A DNA stretch of 64,000 bases from Actinomyces glycerinitolerans. GTDB lineage: Bacteria; Actinomycetota; Actinomycetes; Actinomycetales; Actinomycetaceae. The position numbers and the translations under genes are program-made. Below the pieces are notes generated by a model, which was given only the letters and a program-made list of their open reading frames with translations, ran no database searches and was not told the DNA's origin. Shown here in pieces: positions 50,487 to 58,760 of the stretch; the stretch's first letter is position 1, and each line of letters opens with the position of its first letter. The DNA is taken from the NCBI RefSeq assembly GCF_900098745.1, contig NZ_FQTT01000001.1, positions 62,001 through 126,000 on the forward strand. Reading direction: 5' to 3'.

Positions 50487-51896
50487 TCACAGCCCCTCGA
50501 CGCGGCGGGTGGAAACGACCTCGGCGACGCGTTCCTGCGCCCGCAGCCCGTCCACGGCCGCCTCCAGCCGGGACACGGGGGCGGCGTGAGTGACGATGGT
50601 GACCAGCGCCAACTCGTCGCCGACGTCCACGTAGCTGGCCTGCCGCACGGAGTTGATGGACACGTCGTGATCGCCGAAGACCTGGGCGACGGCGGCCAGT
50701 GAGCCGGGTGCGTCGGCCACCCGGAGCTGTATCTGGTAGCGGGTCAGGGCCTGCTCCGGGGCGAGGATGGGCAGGTCGGCGTAGCTGGACTCGCGGGGCG
50801 CCTGCCCGCCGTTGACGCGGTGGGCGGCGGCGGCGACGACGTCGGAGAGTACGGCGGAGGCGGTGGGGGCCCCGCCGGCTCCCTGCCCGTAGAACATCAG
50901 GCGGCCGGCGGCCTCGGCGTCCACCAGGACCGCGTTGAAGCCGCCGTGGACGCTGGCCAGCGGGTGGTCGGCCGGGACCAGGGCGGGATGTACGCGCACG
51001 GAGATGCCCTCTACGCCGTCGGGCTCGCTGCTGACCCGCTGGGCGATGGCCAGGAGCTTGAGCTCGCAGCCGGAGGCGTGAGCCTCGCGGATGTCGTCGG
51101 CGGTGATGGAGCGGATACCCTCGACCTCGACGTCGTCCATTCCCACTCGGGTGTGGAAGGCGAGGGAGGCGATGATGGCGGCCTTGGCGGCGGCGTCGAG
51201 ACCGTCGACGTCGGCGGTGGGGTCGGCCTCGGCGTAGCCGAGTTCCTGGGCGGCGGCCAGGGCGGCGTCGAATGACAGACCCTTGGTGCTCATCTCGTCC
51301 AGGATGTAGTTGGTGGTGCCGTTGACGATGCCGAGCACACTGGTGACGCGGTCACCGGCCATGGACTCGCGCAGGGCGTAGACCACCGGGATGGCGCCGG
51401 CGACGGCGGCCTCGTAGTAGAAGTCGGTGTTGGCGGCTGCGGCCGCCGCGTACAGCTCGGGGCCGTGGGCGGCGATGAGTGCCTTGTTTCCGGTGATGAC
51501 GCTGGCCCCGGATTCGAAGGCCGCCAGGATGAGGGTGCGGGCCGGCTCGATGCCGCCGATGAGTTCGATGACGATGTCGTTGGAGGTGGCGACGGACTCG
51601 GCGTCGTCGGTGAGCAGCTGGCGCGGGACCGCCTCGTCGCGGGGGGCATCGACATCGCGCACGGCCACGCCGGTGATCTCCAAGCGGGCACCGGAGCGGG
51701 CGGCGAAGTCGTCGGCCTGTTCCAGCAGCAGGCGGATCACCTGGGTGCCGACGGTGCCGGATCCGAGGACTCCGACGCGCAGTGTGGGGCGGTCGGCCGC
51801 ACCGGCGGCGCGCCTGGCCGGCTGCGCAGGTCTTGCTACCCGGCCTGGGCGGAGCGCGGCCGACGGTGGGGCGTCCTGGGGTGCCTGCTGATTCAA
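50487..51896 (-). CDS. hom: homoserine dehydrogenase
   Basis: NAD(P)H-dependent enzyme converting aspartate semialdehyde to homoserine. The Rossmann motif is LRVGVLGSGTVGTQVIRLL; NGTTNYILDEM, AAQELGYAEADPTADVDGLDAAAKAAI and the C-terminal ACT domain (LRVADAPGSLAAVAQVFGDHDVSI) for threonine feedback are all visible. The chosen TTG at 51896 has GAGGTGG five bases upstream and gives 469 residues; GTG codons at 51905 and 51953 are alternatives, the latter giving 488 residues. It precedes thrB by seven bases. Confidence 0.94.
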   Translation of the reverse strand: MNQQAPQDAPPSAALRPGRVARPAQPARRAAGAADRPTLRVGVLGSGTVGTQVIRLLLEQADDFAARSGARLEITGVAVRDVDAPRDEAVPRQLLTDDAESVATSNDIVIELIGGIEPARTLILAAFESGASVITGNKALIAAHGPELYAAAAAANTDFYYEAAVAGAIPVVYALRESMAGDRVTSVLGIVNGTTNYILDEMSTKGLSFDAALAAAQELGYAEADPTADVDGLDAAAKAAIIASLAFHTRVGMDDVEVEGIRSITADDIREAHASGCELKLLAIAQRVSSEPDGVEGISVRVHPALVPADHPLASVHGGFNAVLVDAEAAGRLMFYGQGAGGAPTASAVLSDVVAAAAHRVNGGQAPRESSYADLPILAPEQALTRYQIQLRVADAPGSLAAVAQVFGDHDVSINSVRQASYVDVGDELALVTIVTHAAPVSRLEAAVDGLRAQERVAEVVSTRRVEGL

Positions 51897-51996
51897 GGGA
51901 ACCACCTCGCGAATGTGTGCGGGCTCGCCGGGCGGACGAGCGTGACTCGGCACAGCATAGGCGGCGCCATCGAGCAGGCGCCGCCGCCTCTCACAT

Positions 51997-52043
51997 CCGC
52001 ACCGAGGTCGGTCGACAGTTACATGCCGAGATCAGTCAGGGTG
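51997..52043 (+). repeat. two tandem units of the 23-bp GAGRTCGGTSGA repeat
   Basis: The units read CGCACCGAGGTCGGTCGACAGTT and, diverged, ACATGCCGAGATCAGTCAG. The same unit is present three times at 56422-56490 and as an inverted pair at 24712-24751. This copy lies between the homoserine dehydrogenase start and the small membrane protein gene. Confidence 0.6.
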
Positions 52044-52047
52044 GGCA

Positions 52048-52314
52048 TCAGCGCAGACCATGCAGCACCTTGGCGCTGAGGACACCCCAGCCGGCCAGCG
52101 CCGACAGGCTCAGCGCGAGCCCCGAGGCGTTGTACAGGGACGGGGTGACGGCGACGGCTAGCAGCAGGCCGACCAGCATGCAGGTCAGCAGCGCCCAGAC
52201 AACCAGCATGCCGTCGCTTCCCCGCCCGACGGTGCCGCGGCGCTGCCCCATCGGCTCGTCATGGCGTCCCCACGCCGGGGGCGGGGTCTCCAGGGAAGAA
52301 CGCATCGTGTCCAT
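52048..52314 (-). CDS. small membrane protein of unknown function
   Basis: Predicted 88-residue protein. The first 33 residues are polar and proline/arginine-rich. Two hydrophobic segments follow, about residues 36-58 (MLVVWALLTCMLVGLLLAVAV) and 64-83. No family was recognised. The start has no obvious Shine-Dalgarno. The hydrophobic pattern and its position in a gap of the biosynthetic cluster make it plausible, but it could be spurious. Confidence 0.55.
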   Translation of the reverse strand: MDTMRSSLETPPPAWGRHDEPMGQRRGTVGRGSDGMLVVWALLTCMLVGLLLAVAVTPSLYNASGLALSLSALAGWGVLSAKVLHGLR

Positions 52315-52447
52315 ATCCCGACAGTAAGGAAGATCTCATCCGCGCAGTACATCCCCGGGGTGGAATCACAGCTCCCATCCCTCCTCCTCAAGGAGTAGGG
52401 GCCTTCCCCTATGACTCGGTGCGCACGGCACCCCGCCGAGCAGACTC

Positions 52448-52477
52448 TTGTAGAGCATGTAGAACATTTGGGATAAT
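52448..52477 (+). promoter_or_regulatory. promoter of the toxin-antitoxin pair, probably leaderless
   Basis: TTGTAG (52448-52453) and GATAAT (52472-52477) are 18 bases apart, a fair -35/-10 pair. The antitoxin ATG at 52484 is six bases past the -10, so the mRNA would begin at the start codon. Two TGTAGA repeats inside the promoter (TGTAGAGCATGTAGA) are candidate autoregulatory sites. Confidence 0.55.
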
Positions 52478-52483
52478 CCAGTC

Positions 52484-52840
52484 ATGAACGCTCAACCCGT
52501 GGGCAGCCCGCATGGCACCCCGGCGCAGTCCTCCGGCTCCGGCCCCGCCGTCGCTGCCAGCAACCGCACCGTCAGCCTGCGCGAACTCAACCAGCGCTCC
52601 GGACGCATCGTCGCCGACGTCGTCTCATCCGGTCGCCCCGTCACCATCACCGACCGGGGCCGCCCGGTCGTCCGCCTGATGCCGATCGAACCCGAGGAGA
52701 CACCCTACGAGCGTCTGCTGCGCGAAGGACTCATCCACGAAGCCACACACGAGCGAACCGGCCCGCTGCCCAGTATCAATGTTCCAAACGGCGCTCAGCT
52801 GTACGCCGACTTCATGGCTGAACGAGAGGAAGAACGGTGA
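52484..52840 (+). CDS. Phd/YefM-family antitoxin
   Basis: A 118-residue antitoxin. Residues about 28-70 have the Phd/YefM DNA-binding fold (TVSLRELNQRSGRIVADVV, GRPVTITDRGRPVVRLMPI). The C-terminal part, rich in charged residues (AQLYADFMAEREEER), would bind and neutralise the toxin. The first 25 residues are a low-complexity proline/serine/glycine extension, unusual for the family. The stop overlaps the PIN gene by GTGA, the normal coupling in such modules. It should repress its own promoter. Confidence 0.88.
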   Translation: MNAQPVGSPHGTPAQSSGSGPAVAASNRTVSLRELNQRSGRIVADVVSSGRPVTITDRGRPVVRLMPIEPEETPYERLLREGLIHEATHERTGPLPSINVPNGAQLYADFMAEREEER

Positions 52841-53238
52841 TCTACCTTGATACCTCCGCCGTGCTCCTAGTGCTCCTGGCCCAACCCGGTCATGAGGCGG
52901 TCTCCGCTCACCTCGCTGCTACGGAAGACAGGCTGCTCTCCTCGGCATTACTAGAACTCGAGGTATTCAGGGCGTTGCGCCGGGAGAAGCATGCACTGGC
53001 CGTTGCTGACACGGCACTGCGGATGATTGGGCTATGCGCAATCAATGACGCCGTGATAGACCGAGCCAAGGCACTGACCAGCGAGCTCAAGTCGCTGGAT
53101 GCGATTCACCTGGCCACAGCCCTCATCCTGCATGACCCGCGCGACCCGGTGACGGTCCTCACTCATGACGCGCGCCTGGCCAAAGCCGCCCGCGCACAAG
53201 GGCTCCGCGCACTCGACCCGGCAGAACCGTCGGCCTAG
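52837..53238 (+). CDS. PIN-domain toxin (VapC-like ribonuclease)
   Basis: A 133-residue PIN-domain protein, expected to be a magnesium-dependent RNase held inactive by the upstream antitoxin. The acidic site is complete: D5 (IYLDTSA), E40 or E42 (LLELEVFRAL), D88 (KSLDAIHLATA) and D111 (VLTHDARLAKAA). The GTG start is coupled to the antitoxin stop. Its TAG overlaps the convergent lysA stop by four bases (CTAG). The RNA target is unknown. Confidence 0.9.
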   Translation: MIYLDTSAVLLVLLAQPGHEAVSAHLAATEDRLLSSALLELEVFRALRREKHALAVADTALRMIGLCAINDAVIDRAKALTSELKSLDAIHLATALILHDPRDPVTVLTHDARLAKAARAQGLRALDPAEPSA

Positions 53239-54695
53239 TCCCCCTCCAGGGCGAGCAGGTCGGCAATGGTCTCCGGGCGCAGCACCCAGCCCTGCCGGCC
53301 GTCCTCAACCCAGGCGACGCCGGGCCGGGTGAACAGGTTGTAGTTGGAGGCCATGGAGCGCCCGTAGGCGCCGGTCGCCGGCACCGCAAGAACATCGCCG
53401 ACGGCCAGGTCTGCGGGCAGGTCCACGTCGCGCACGACCACGTCTCCGCTCTCACAGTGCTTGCCGACCACGCGAGCACGCACCAGTCCTGCCTCCGGGT
53501 CGGGGCGCCGGTTGGCCACCAGGGCCGTATAGGCGGCGTCGTACAGGGCGGGGCGGATGTTGTCGCTCATGCCGCCGTCCACGCTCACATACAGGCGGGC
53601 GGCCCCCTCCCCCAGCTGGACGCGCTTGAGCCCGGTCACCGTGTACAGGGTGACCATGGCCGGCCCGGCGATTGAGCGGCCGGGCTCAACCGACACGTGC
53701 GGCACGGCGTCCCCGAGTTCGGTGCACGTCAAGTGGACCGCCTCGGCCAGGGCGCGGGCGACCTCGGCGGGTGAGGGCGCGACCGGGTCGGCGCCGGTGT
53801 AGGCGATGCCGTAGCCGCCGCCCAGGTCCACCTCCTCGCACAGCACCCCGGTGGCCGCGGCGATCTGGTGGCGCAGGCGCAGCACGACGCCGACCGCCTC
53901 CCGGAATCCGGCCAGGTCGAAGATCTGGGAGCCGATGTGGGAGTGCAGCCCGTGCAGGGTCAGCTCCGGGGCGGCGACGACGGCGCGGGCGGCGTCCAGC
54001 GCCGCGCCCGTGGCCACGGAGATGCCGAACTTCTGGTCCTCGTGGGCGGTGGAGATGTACTCGTGCCCGCCGGCGTGGATGCCGGTGGTCAAGCGCAGCA
54101 TGACCGAGCCGGTCTCCGCGGGGGCATAGTGGCCGGTCTCGCGCAGTTCGCGCACGGCGGCGGCCGCCAACTCGATCTCCTCGGCCGAGTCCAGAACCAG
54201 GTGCCCCACCCGGTGGGCGAGGGCGGTACGGATCTCGGTGCGGGTCTTGCCGTTGCCGTGCAGGCCCAGTCGGCCGGCGCGCAAGGTGGCCTCCTCGCCG
54301 TCGAGAGCGGCGAGCGCGGCCACGCCCACGGCCAGCTCACCGGCGGAGGCGGTGTCGATGCCCATGCCCTCCGCCAAGACGGTGCGGGCCACGCGGGTCG
54401 TCAGGAAGGCCTTGCCGGCGTAGTAGGCCTCGCCGCCGACCATGCCGTAGCCGGACCAGAACTCCTCCGCCATGGCGGCGGCCCAGGTGGCGGCGCGGCC
54501 GCGCAGGTCGGCCTCGTCCAGGACGAACACGGGGGTGGGGGCGTCGGCGAGTATCTCCCCCACGCTGCGGCCGCCGATCTCCAGGGCGCCGTCGGCGCCG
54601 CGGCGGGCGGTCGACGGCCACAGGTCGGGGCGCGCCTCGGGCTCGGGGGCGGCCAGGGTGCCGAGAGGGGCCTCGCCCGCGGGTACGGCGCCCAT
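53235..54695 (-). CDS. lysA: diaminopimelate decarboxylase
   Basis: PLP-dependent enzyme that makes lysine from meso-diaminopimelate. From the ATG at 54695 it has 486 residues. The PLP lysine lies in EAYYAGKAFLTT; HGNGKTRTEI, HSHIGSQIFDL, DLGGGYGI, EPGRSIAGPAM and the active-site cysteine region VVGKHCESGDVV are all present. Its ATG shares one base with the argS stop (TGATG), giving tight coupling. It ends head-on against the PIN toxin gene. Confidence 0.96.
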   Translation of the reverse strand: MGAVPAGEAPLGTLAAPEPEARPDLWPSTARRGADGALEIGGRSVGEILADAPTPVFVLDEADLRGRAATWAAAMAEEFWSGYGMVGGEAYYAGKAFLTTRVARTVLAEGMGIDTASAGELAVGVAALAALDGEEATLRAGRLGLHGNGKTRTEIRTALAHRVGHLVLDSAEEIELAAAAVRELRETGHYAPAETGSVMLRLTTGIHAGGHEYISTAHEDQKFGISVATGAALDAARAVVAAPELTLHGLHSHIGSQIFDLAGFREAVGVVLRLRHQIAAATGVLCEEVDLGGGYGIAYTGADPVAPSPAEVARALAEAVHLTCTELGDAVPHVSVEPGRSIAGPAMVTLYTVTGLKRVQLGEGAARLYVSVDGGMSDNIRPALYDAAYTALVANRRPDPEAGLVRARVVGKHCESGDVVVRDVDLPADLAVGDVLAVPATGAYGRSMASNYNLFTRPGVAWVEDGRQGWVLRPETIADLLALEGD

Positions 54696-56371
54696 CACAT
54701 GCGCTCCGGGGCGGTCACGCCCAGCAGGCCGAGGCCGTTGGCGATGACCTGCCCGACGGCGTCGTTGACCCACAGACGGGCGACGTGCCCGGCGTCGACC
54801 GGATCGTCGCCGCGCGGGGTGACGCGGGTGGCGCCGTACCAGGTGTGGTAGGCGGCGGCGAGCGTCTCCAGGTAGCGGGCCACGCGGTGCTGCTCGCGCA
54901 GGGCGGCGGCCTGGGCGACGATGGCCGGATACTGGGCGAGCACACCCAGCAGCTGAGAGTCGTGGGGGGTGTCCAGCTGGGCGGGGTCGAAGCCGGCGTC
55001 GCGGCTCACGCCCCGCTCGGCGGCGTTGCGCGCCACGGAGCGGATGCGGGCGTGGGCGTACTGGACGTAGTAGACGGGGTTGTCGTTGGAGGTGGAGGCC
55101 AGCAGATTCAAGTCGATATCGATCATGGAGTCCATGGAGGAGCGGGCCAGCGCGTAGCGGGCCGCGTCCACGCCGACGGCGTCGACCAGGTCCTCCAGCG
55201 TGACCACGGTGCCGGCGCGCTTGGACATGCGCACCGGCTGCCCGTCGCGCACCAGGTTGACCAGCTGACCGATGATGATCTGCATGTTGACGCCGGGCTC
55301 GTCGCCGTAGGCGGCGCACATGGCCATCATGCGGCCGATGTAGCCGTGGTGGTCGGCGCCGAGCAGGTAGATGGCGCAGTCGGCGCCGCGGGCGCGCTTG
55401 TCCAGGTAGTAGGCGACGTCGGCGGCGAAGTAGGCGGGATCGCCGTCGGACTTGATCAGGACGCGGTCCTTGTCGTCGCCGAAGTCGGTGGTGCGCAGCC
55501 AGGTGGCGCCGTCGGCCTCGAAGATGACACCGCGCTCACGCAGGCGGCCGATGGCGCGCTCGACGGCGCCGGAGGTGTGCAGGGAGTCCTCGTGGAAGAA
55601 GACGTCGAAGTCGGTACGGAAGTCGTGCAGTTCGGCCTTCACGGCGGCGAACATCAGGTCGACGCCGCGGGCCCGGAAGACCTCGGTGGCCTCGACGTCG
55701 GGCAGGGTGGCGGGGTCGGGACGGCCGGCGCCGGCCTCGTCCGCGGTTACCCGGGCGGCGATCTCACCGATGTAGGAGCCGCCGTAGCCGTCCTCGGGGG
55801 TCTCCTGGCCGCGGGCGGCGGCGAGCAGGGAGCGGGCGAAGCGGTCGATCTGGGTGCCGTGGTCGTTGAAGTAGTACTCGCGGGTGACCTCGGCACCGCA
55901 GGCGGTCATGATGCGGGCCAGGGAGTCGCCGACGGCGGCCCAACGGGCTCCGCCCAGGTGCACCGGGCCGGTGGGGTTGGCGGAGACGTACTCGAGGTTG
56001 ATGTGCTGGCCGGCCAGGGAGTCGTTGGTGCCGTAGGCGGTGCCGGCGGTGACGATGGTGCGGGCGAGCTCGCCGGCGCTGGCGGCGTCCAGGCGGATGT
56101 TGAGGAAGCCGGGTCCGGCGACCTCGGCGGAGGCCACGCCGTCCAGGGCGCCTACGCGCTCGGCCAGCAACTGGGCCAGGGCGCGCGGGTTGGTGCCGGC
56201 CTTCTTGGCCAGCTGCATGGCGACGTTGGTGGCCCAGTCGCCGTGCTCGCGGGAGCGGGGGCGCTCGACCTTGGGGACCGGCACCTCGTCCACGGGCAGG
56301 GCGAGGCTGCCGTCAGTGACGGCGGCGATGAGGACGTTGCGGATCGCTTCGGCGAGCTCTTCTGGGGTCAC
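54695..56371 (-). CDS. argS: arginyl-tRNA synthetase
   Basis: Class I synthetase charging tRNA-Arg. The GTG at 56371 ([12 protein letters not shown]) gives 558 residues, as expected; longer upstream extension runs through the 23-bp repeats and is rejected. The HIGH-like motif is in [17 protein letters not shown] and the KMSKS-like motif in [16 protein letters not shown]. The C-terminal anticodon-binding helices ([11 protein letters not shown] to the end) close the protein. It is upstream of and coupled to lysA. Confidence 0.96.
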   Translation of the reverse strand: MTPEELAEAIRNVLIAAVTDGSLALPVDEVPVPKVERPRSREHGDWATNVAMQLAKKAGTNPRALAQLLAERVGALDGVASAEVAGPGFLNIRLDAASAGELARTIVTAGTAYGTNDSLAGQHINLEYVSANPTGPVHLGGARWAAVGDSLARIMTACGAEVTREYYFNDHGTQIDRFARSLLAAARGQETPEDGYGGSYIGEIAARVTADEAGAGRPDPATLPDVEATEVFRARGVDLMFAAVKAELHDFRTDFDVFFHEDSLHTSGAVERAIGRLRERGVIFEADGATWLRTTDFGDDKDRVLIKSDGDPAYFAADVAYYLDKRARGADCAIYLLGADHHGYIGRMMAMCAAYGDEPGVNMQIIIGQLVNLVRDGQPVRMSKRAGTVVTLEDLVDAVGVDAARYALARSSMDSMIDIDLNLLASTSNDNPVYYVQYAHARIRSVARNAAERGVSRDAGFDPAQLDTPHDSQLLGVLAQYPAIVAQAAALREQHRVARYLETLAAAYHTWYGATRVTPRGDDPVDAGHVARLWVNDAVGQVIANGLGLLGVTAPERM

Positions 56372-56421
56372 GCGCGCCAGCGTACCGGCACCGCCCCAAC
56401 GCGCCGAAACCGGCATAAGCA

Positions 56422-56490
56422 ACGCACCGAGATCGGTGGAACTCACGCGCCCAGATCGGTGGACGTTACGTGCCGAGGTCGGTCGATATG
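56422..56490 (+). repeat. three tandem 23-bp units
   Basis: Units at 56422-56444, 56445-56467 and 56468-56490 follow the pattern ACGYRCCSAGRTCGGTSGA plus four variable bases, with exact 23-base spacing. They lie between argS and the metal transporter, upstream of the palindrome at 56537. Related units are at 51997 and, as an inverted pair, at 24712. Confidence 0.7.
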
Positions 56491-56536
56491 GGTCCGTCAT
56501 ACGCCCGGCGCACGAACAGGGCCGCAAAGGAGTAGA

Positions 56537-56554
56537 GTTTCGGGTATCCGAAAC
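56537..56554. promoter_or_regulatory. palindrome before the NRAMP gene, candidate MntR/DtxR-type operator
   Basis: GTTTCGG-GTAT-CCGAAAC is a perfect 7+4+7 inverted repeat ending 18 bases before the GTG start and just upstream of the Shine-Dalgarno. DtxR/MntR-family repressors bind palindromes of about this size next to manganese importer genes, so control by manganese is likely (inference). Confidence 0.6.
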
Positions 56555-56572
56555 CATGTGAGGAGGCCGACC

Positions 56573-57964
56573 GTGCCCGATCCCGGCAACGCCACCGACG
56601 CCGTCGACGCCATCGTGCGCAGGCACGAGCCGAAGCCGAACCCGCCACGCCATCGGCTGCTGGCGCTGCTCGGCCCGGCCTTCGTCGCTGCGGTCGCCTA
56701 CGTGGACCCCGGCAACGTGGCTGCCAACATCACCGCCGGCGCCCGCTACGGCTACACGCTCGTGTGGGTACTGGTACTGGCCAACGCCATGGCGGTGCTG
56801 ATCCAGTACCAGAGCGCCAAGCTCGGCATCGTCACCGGCCGCTCGCTGCCGCAGGTGCTCGGGGACCGCCTCGGCCGTGGCACCCGCCTGGCCTACTGGG
56901 CGCAGGCGGAGCTGGTCGCCGCCGCCACCGACCTGGCCGAGGTGATCGGGGGCGCCGTCGCCCTGCACCTGCTGTTCAATATCCCGCTGCTGACCGGCGG
57001 CGTGATTATCGGCGCCGTGTCCATGCTGCTGCTGGCACTGCAGGAGCGCCGCAGTCAGCGCACCTTTGAGGGAGCGGTGGTCGCGCTCCTGGTGGTGGTG
57101 ACGATCGGCTTCATGGGCGGGCTGTTCATCTCACCACCCGACTGGGGCGAGACCTTCGCCGGCCTGATTCCCCGACTGAGGGGATCCGGCAGCCTGCTGG
57201 TGGCCGCCTCCATGCTCGGCGCCACCGTCATGCCGCACGCCATCTACCTGCACTCCTCCCTGGTGCGCGACCACCACGAAGAACTCGGGGAGGGCCATGC
57301 CGACCGGCTGGCAGCCGATCGCACCGCCACGCCGATTCCCGACAACGACTCGGCCGCCGCTCCCGACATCTCCCCCGCCGCCGACGCCGTCCCCTCCGGG
57401 CAGGAGCGCACCGGCCGCCTGATCCGCGCCACCCGGGTGGACGTGATCTGGGCGCTGGCGCTGGCGGGCGCCGTCAATATCGCGCTGCTGCTGCTGGCCG
57501 CCGCGGCCCTGTCCGGGGCCAGCGGCACCGACACGATCGAAGGGGCACACGCTGCCATCACCGCCTCACTGGGGCCGGTCGTCGGCGTCGTGTTCGCAAT
57601 CGGGCTGCTCGCCTCCGGGTTGGCGTCGACGTCGGTGGGCGCCTACGCCGGCAGCGAGATCATGGCCGGACTGCTGCACATCCGCGTACCGCTGCTGGCA
57701 CGCCGCGCGGTCACCCTCGTGCCCGCGCTGATCATCATCGCCGTCGGGGCGGAGCCGACCTGGGCACTCGTGCTCAGCCAGGTGGTGTTGTCCTTCGGGA
57801 TCCCGCTCGCGATCGTGCCGCTCATGCGGGCCACGGGTTCGGAGCAGCTCATGGGGCGGTGGCGAGACGGTGTGGTCCTGCGCTGGACGTCCCGCGCGGC
57901 CGCAGGACTCATCATCGTGCTCAACCTCGCGCTGGTCGTACTGACATTGACCGGCAACGGCTGA
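56573..57964 (+). CDS. mntH: NRAMP-family divalent metal transporter (MntH-like)
   Basis: Proton-coupled importer of manganese (or iron), 463 residues from the GTG at 56573, which follows AGGAGG by seven bases. The metal-binding DPGN is at residues 45-48 in the first span, and the sixth-span motif is [15 protein letters not shown]. Eleven or so membrane segments fit the family. An extra hydrophilic loop of about 55 residues (residues roughly 233-288, rich in D, A and P, with an initial HHEE) follows the sixth span and is longer than usual. The palindrome at 56537-56554 probably regulates it. Confidence 0.92.
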   Translation: MPDPGNATDAVDAIVRRHEPKPNPPRHRLLALLGPAFVAAVAYVDPGNVAANITAGARYGYTLVWVLVLANAMAVLIQYQSAKLGIVTGRSLPQVLGDRLGRGTRLAYWAQAELVAAATDLAEVIGGAVALHLLFNIPLLTGGVIIGAVSMLLLALQERRSQRTFEGAVVALLVVVTIGFMGGLFISPPDWGETFAGLIPRLRGSGSLLVAASMLGATVMPHAIYLHSSLVRDHHEELGEGHADRLAADRTATPIPDNDSAAAPDISPAADAVPSGQERTGRLIRATRVDVIWALALAGAVNIALLLLAAAALSGASGTDTIEGAHAAITASLGPVVGVVFAIGLLASGLASTSVGAYAGSEIMAGLLHIRVPLLARRAVTLVPALIIIAVGAEPTWALVLSQVVLSFGIPLAIVPLMRATGSEQLMGRWRDGVVLRWTSRAAAGLIIVLNLALVVLTLTGNG

Positions 57965-57980
57965 GGTAGAGGTCCCGATA

Positions 57981-58760
57981 TCAGGTCATGAACCCGCTCA
58001 GCGTGGAAACAGCGACGACAATCGAGACCACCAGGAGCAGTGCCCCGAATACCGATGTCAGTACCCACGGTTTTGCACCTGTCGAAAGGGGACCGCCTAG
58101 CAGACCGCCGACCATGCTGGATGCCGCGAAGGCCAGTGTCAGGCCCCAGTCGATCTGGATTCCGGTACCGACGCGTGCTAACAAGCCACTTAGAGAGGTG
58201 ATCACCATGATCAGCAGGGAGGTGCCGGCAGCGCGGCGCATATCCAGTTCCAGAACGAGCACTAGCATCGGCACGACGACGAAGCCTCCCCCGACGCCGA
58301 GGAAGCCGGTGAGGAAGCCGGCGCATAGGGCCGCCGCAATTACCGTCGCCGGTCCGCGTCCAGCCCCTGGTGCGTTAGCCGGAGCGGGCGACTCGCGCCG
58401 CGCTCGCCATCCTTTCCGCAACATGACAGTGCCGGCGGCGGCCAGCAGTGCCGAGAACAGTGCCATCAATACCCCGGCGGGCACGAGCACCGAGGCTCTC
58501 GAGCCCAGCACCGATCCGATCACACTGACCACGGCGAACAGCGCTCCCCGCCGCCACTGCACCCCACCGCTCCTGGCATGGTGGGGCAGACTCACCGCCG
58601 CCGTTGTCCCTACGACCACCAGGGAGGATGCTGCCGCGGTGTGCGCGTCCTGTCCGAGCAGGTAGACGAACACCGGAACCGACAGGATTCCTCCGCCCGC
58701 GCCGAGGGCTCCGACCACGAGTCCGACCCCGATTCCGACCGCCAATGCGAGCACGATCAT
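57981..58760 (-). CDS. TSUP (TauE/SafE)-family sulfite/sulfate exporter-like permease
   Basis: Membrane protein of the 4-TMS... TauE/SafE class, 259 residues from the ATG at 58760. Two homologous halves begin with the glycine-rich motifs VGLVVGALGAGGGILSVPVFVYLLG and AGFLTGFLGVGGGFVVVPMLVLVL; eight or so spans in total. The family moves sulfite, sulfonates or related anions, usually outward. Its ATG overlaps the stop of the sulfatase maturase (ATGA), which places it in the sulfatase operon, where exporting released sulfate or derived sulfite is a sensible role (inference). Confidence 0.87.
   Translation of the reverse strand: MIVLALAVGIGVGLVVGALGAGGGILSVPVFVYLLGQDAHTAAASSLVVVGTTAAVSLPHHARSGGVQWRRGALFAVVSVIGSVLGSRASVLVPAGVLMALFSALLAAAGTVMLRKGWRARRESPAPANAPGAGRGPATVIAAALCAGFLTGFLGVGGGFVVVPMLVLVLELDMRRAAGTSLLIMVITSLSGLLARVGTGIQIDWGLTLAFAASSMVGGLLGGPLSTGAKPWVLTSVFGALLLVVSIVVAVSTLSGFMT

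Noticed and set aside
52411-52476. A 21-codon open frame with a nearby GGAG before the antitoxin gene
   Set aside because: It overlaps the antitoxin promoter and has no conserved features. A leader peptide cannot be excluded, but nothing supports it.
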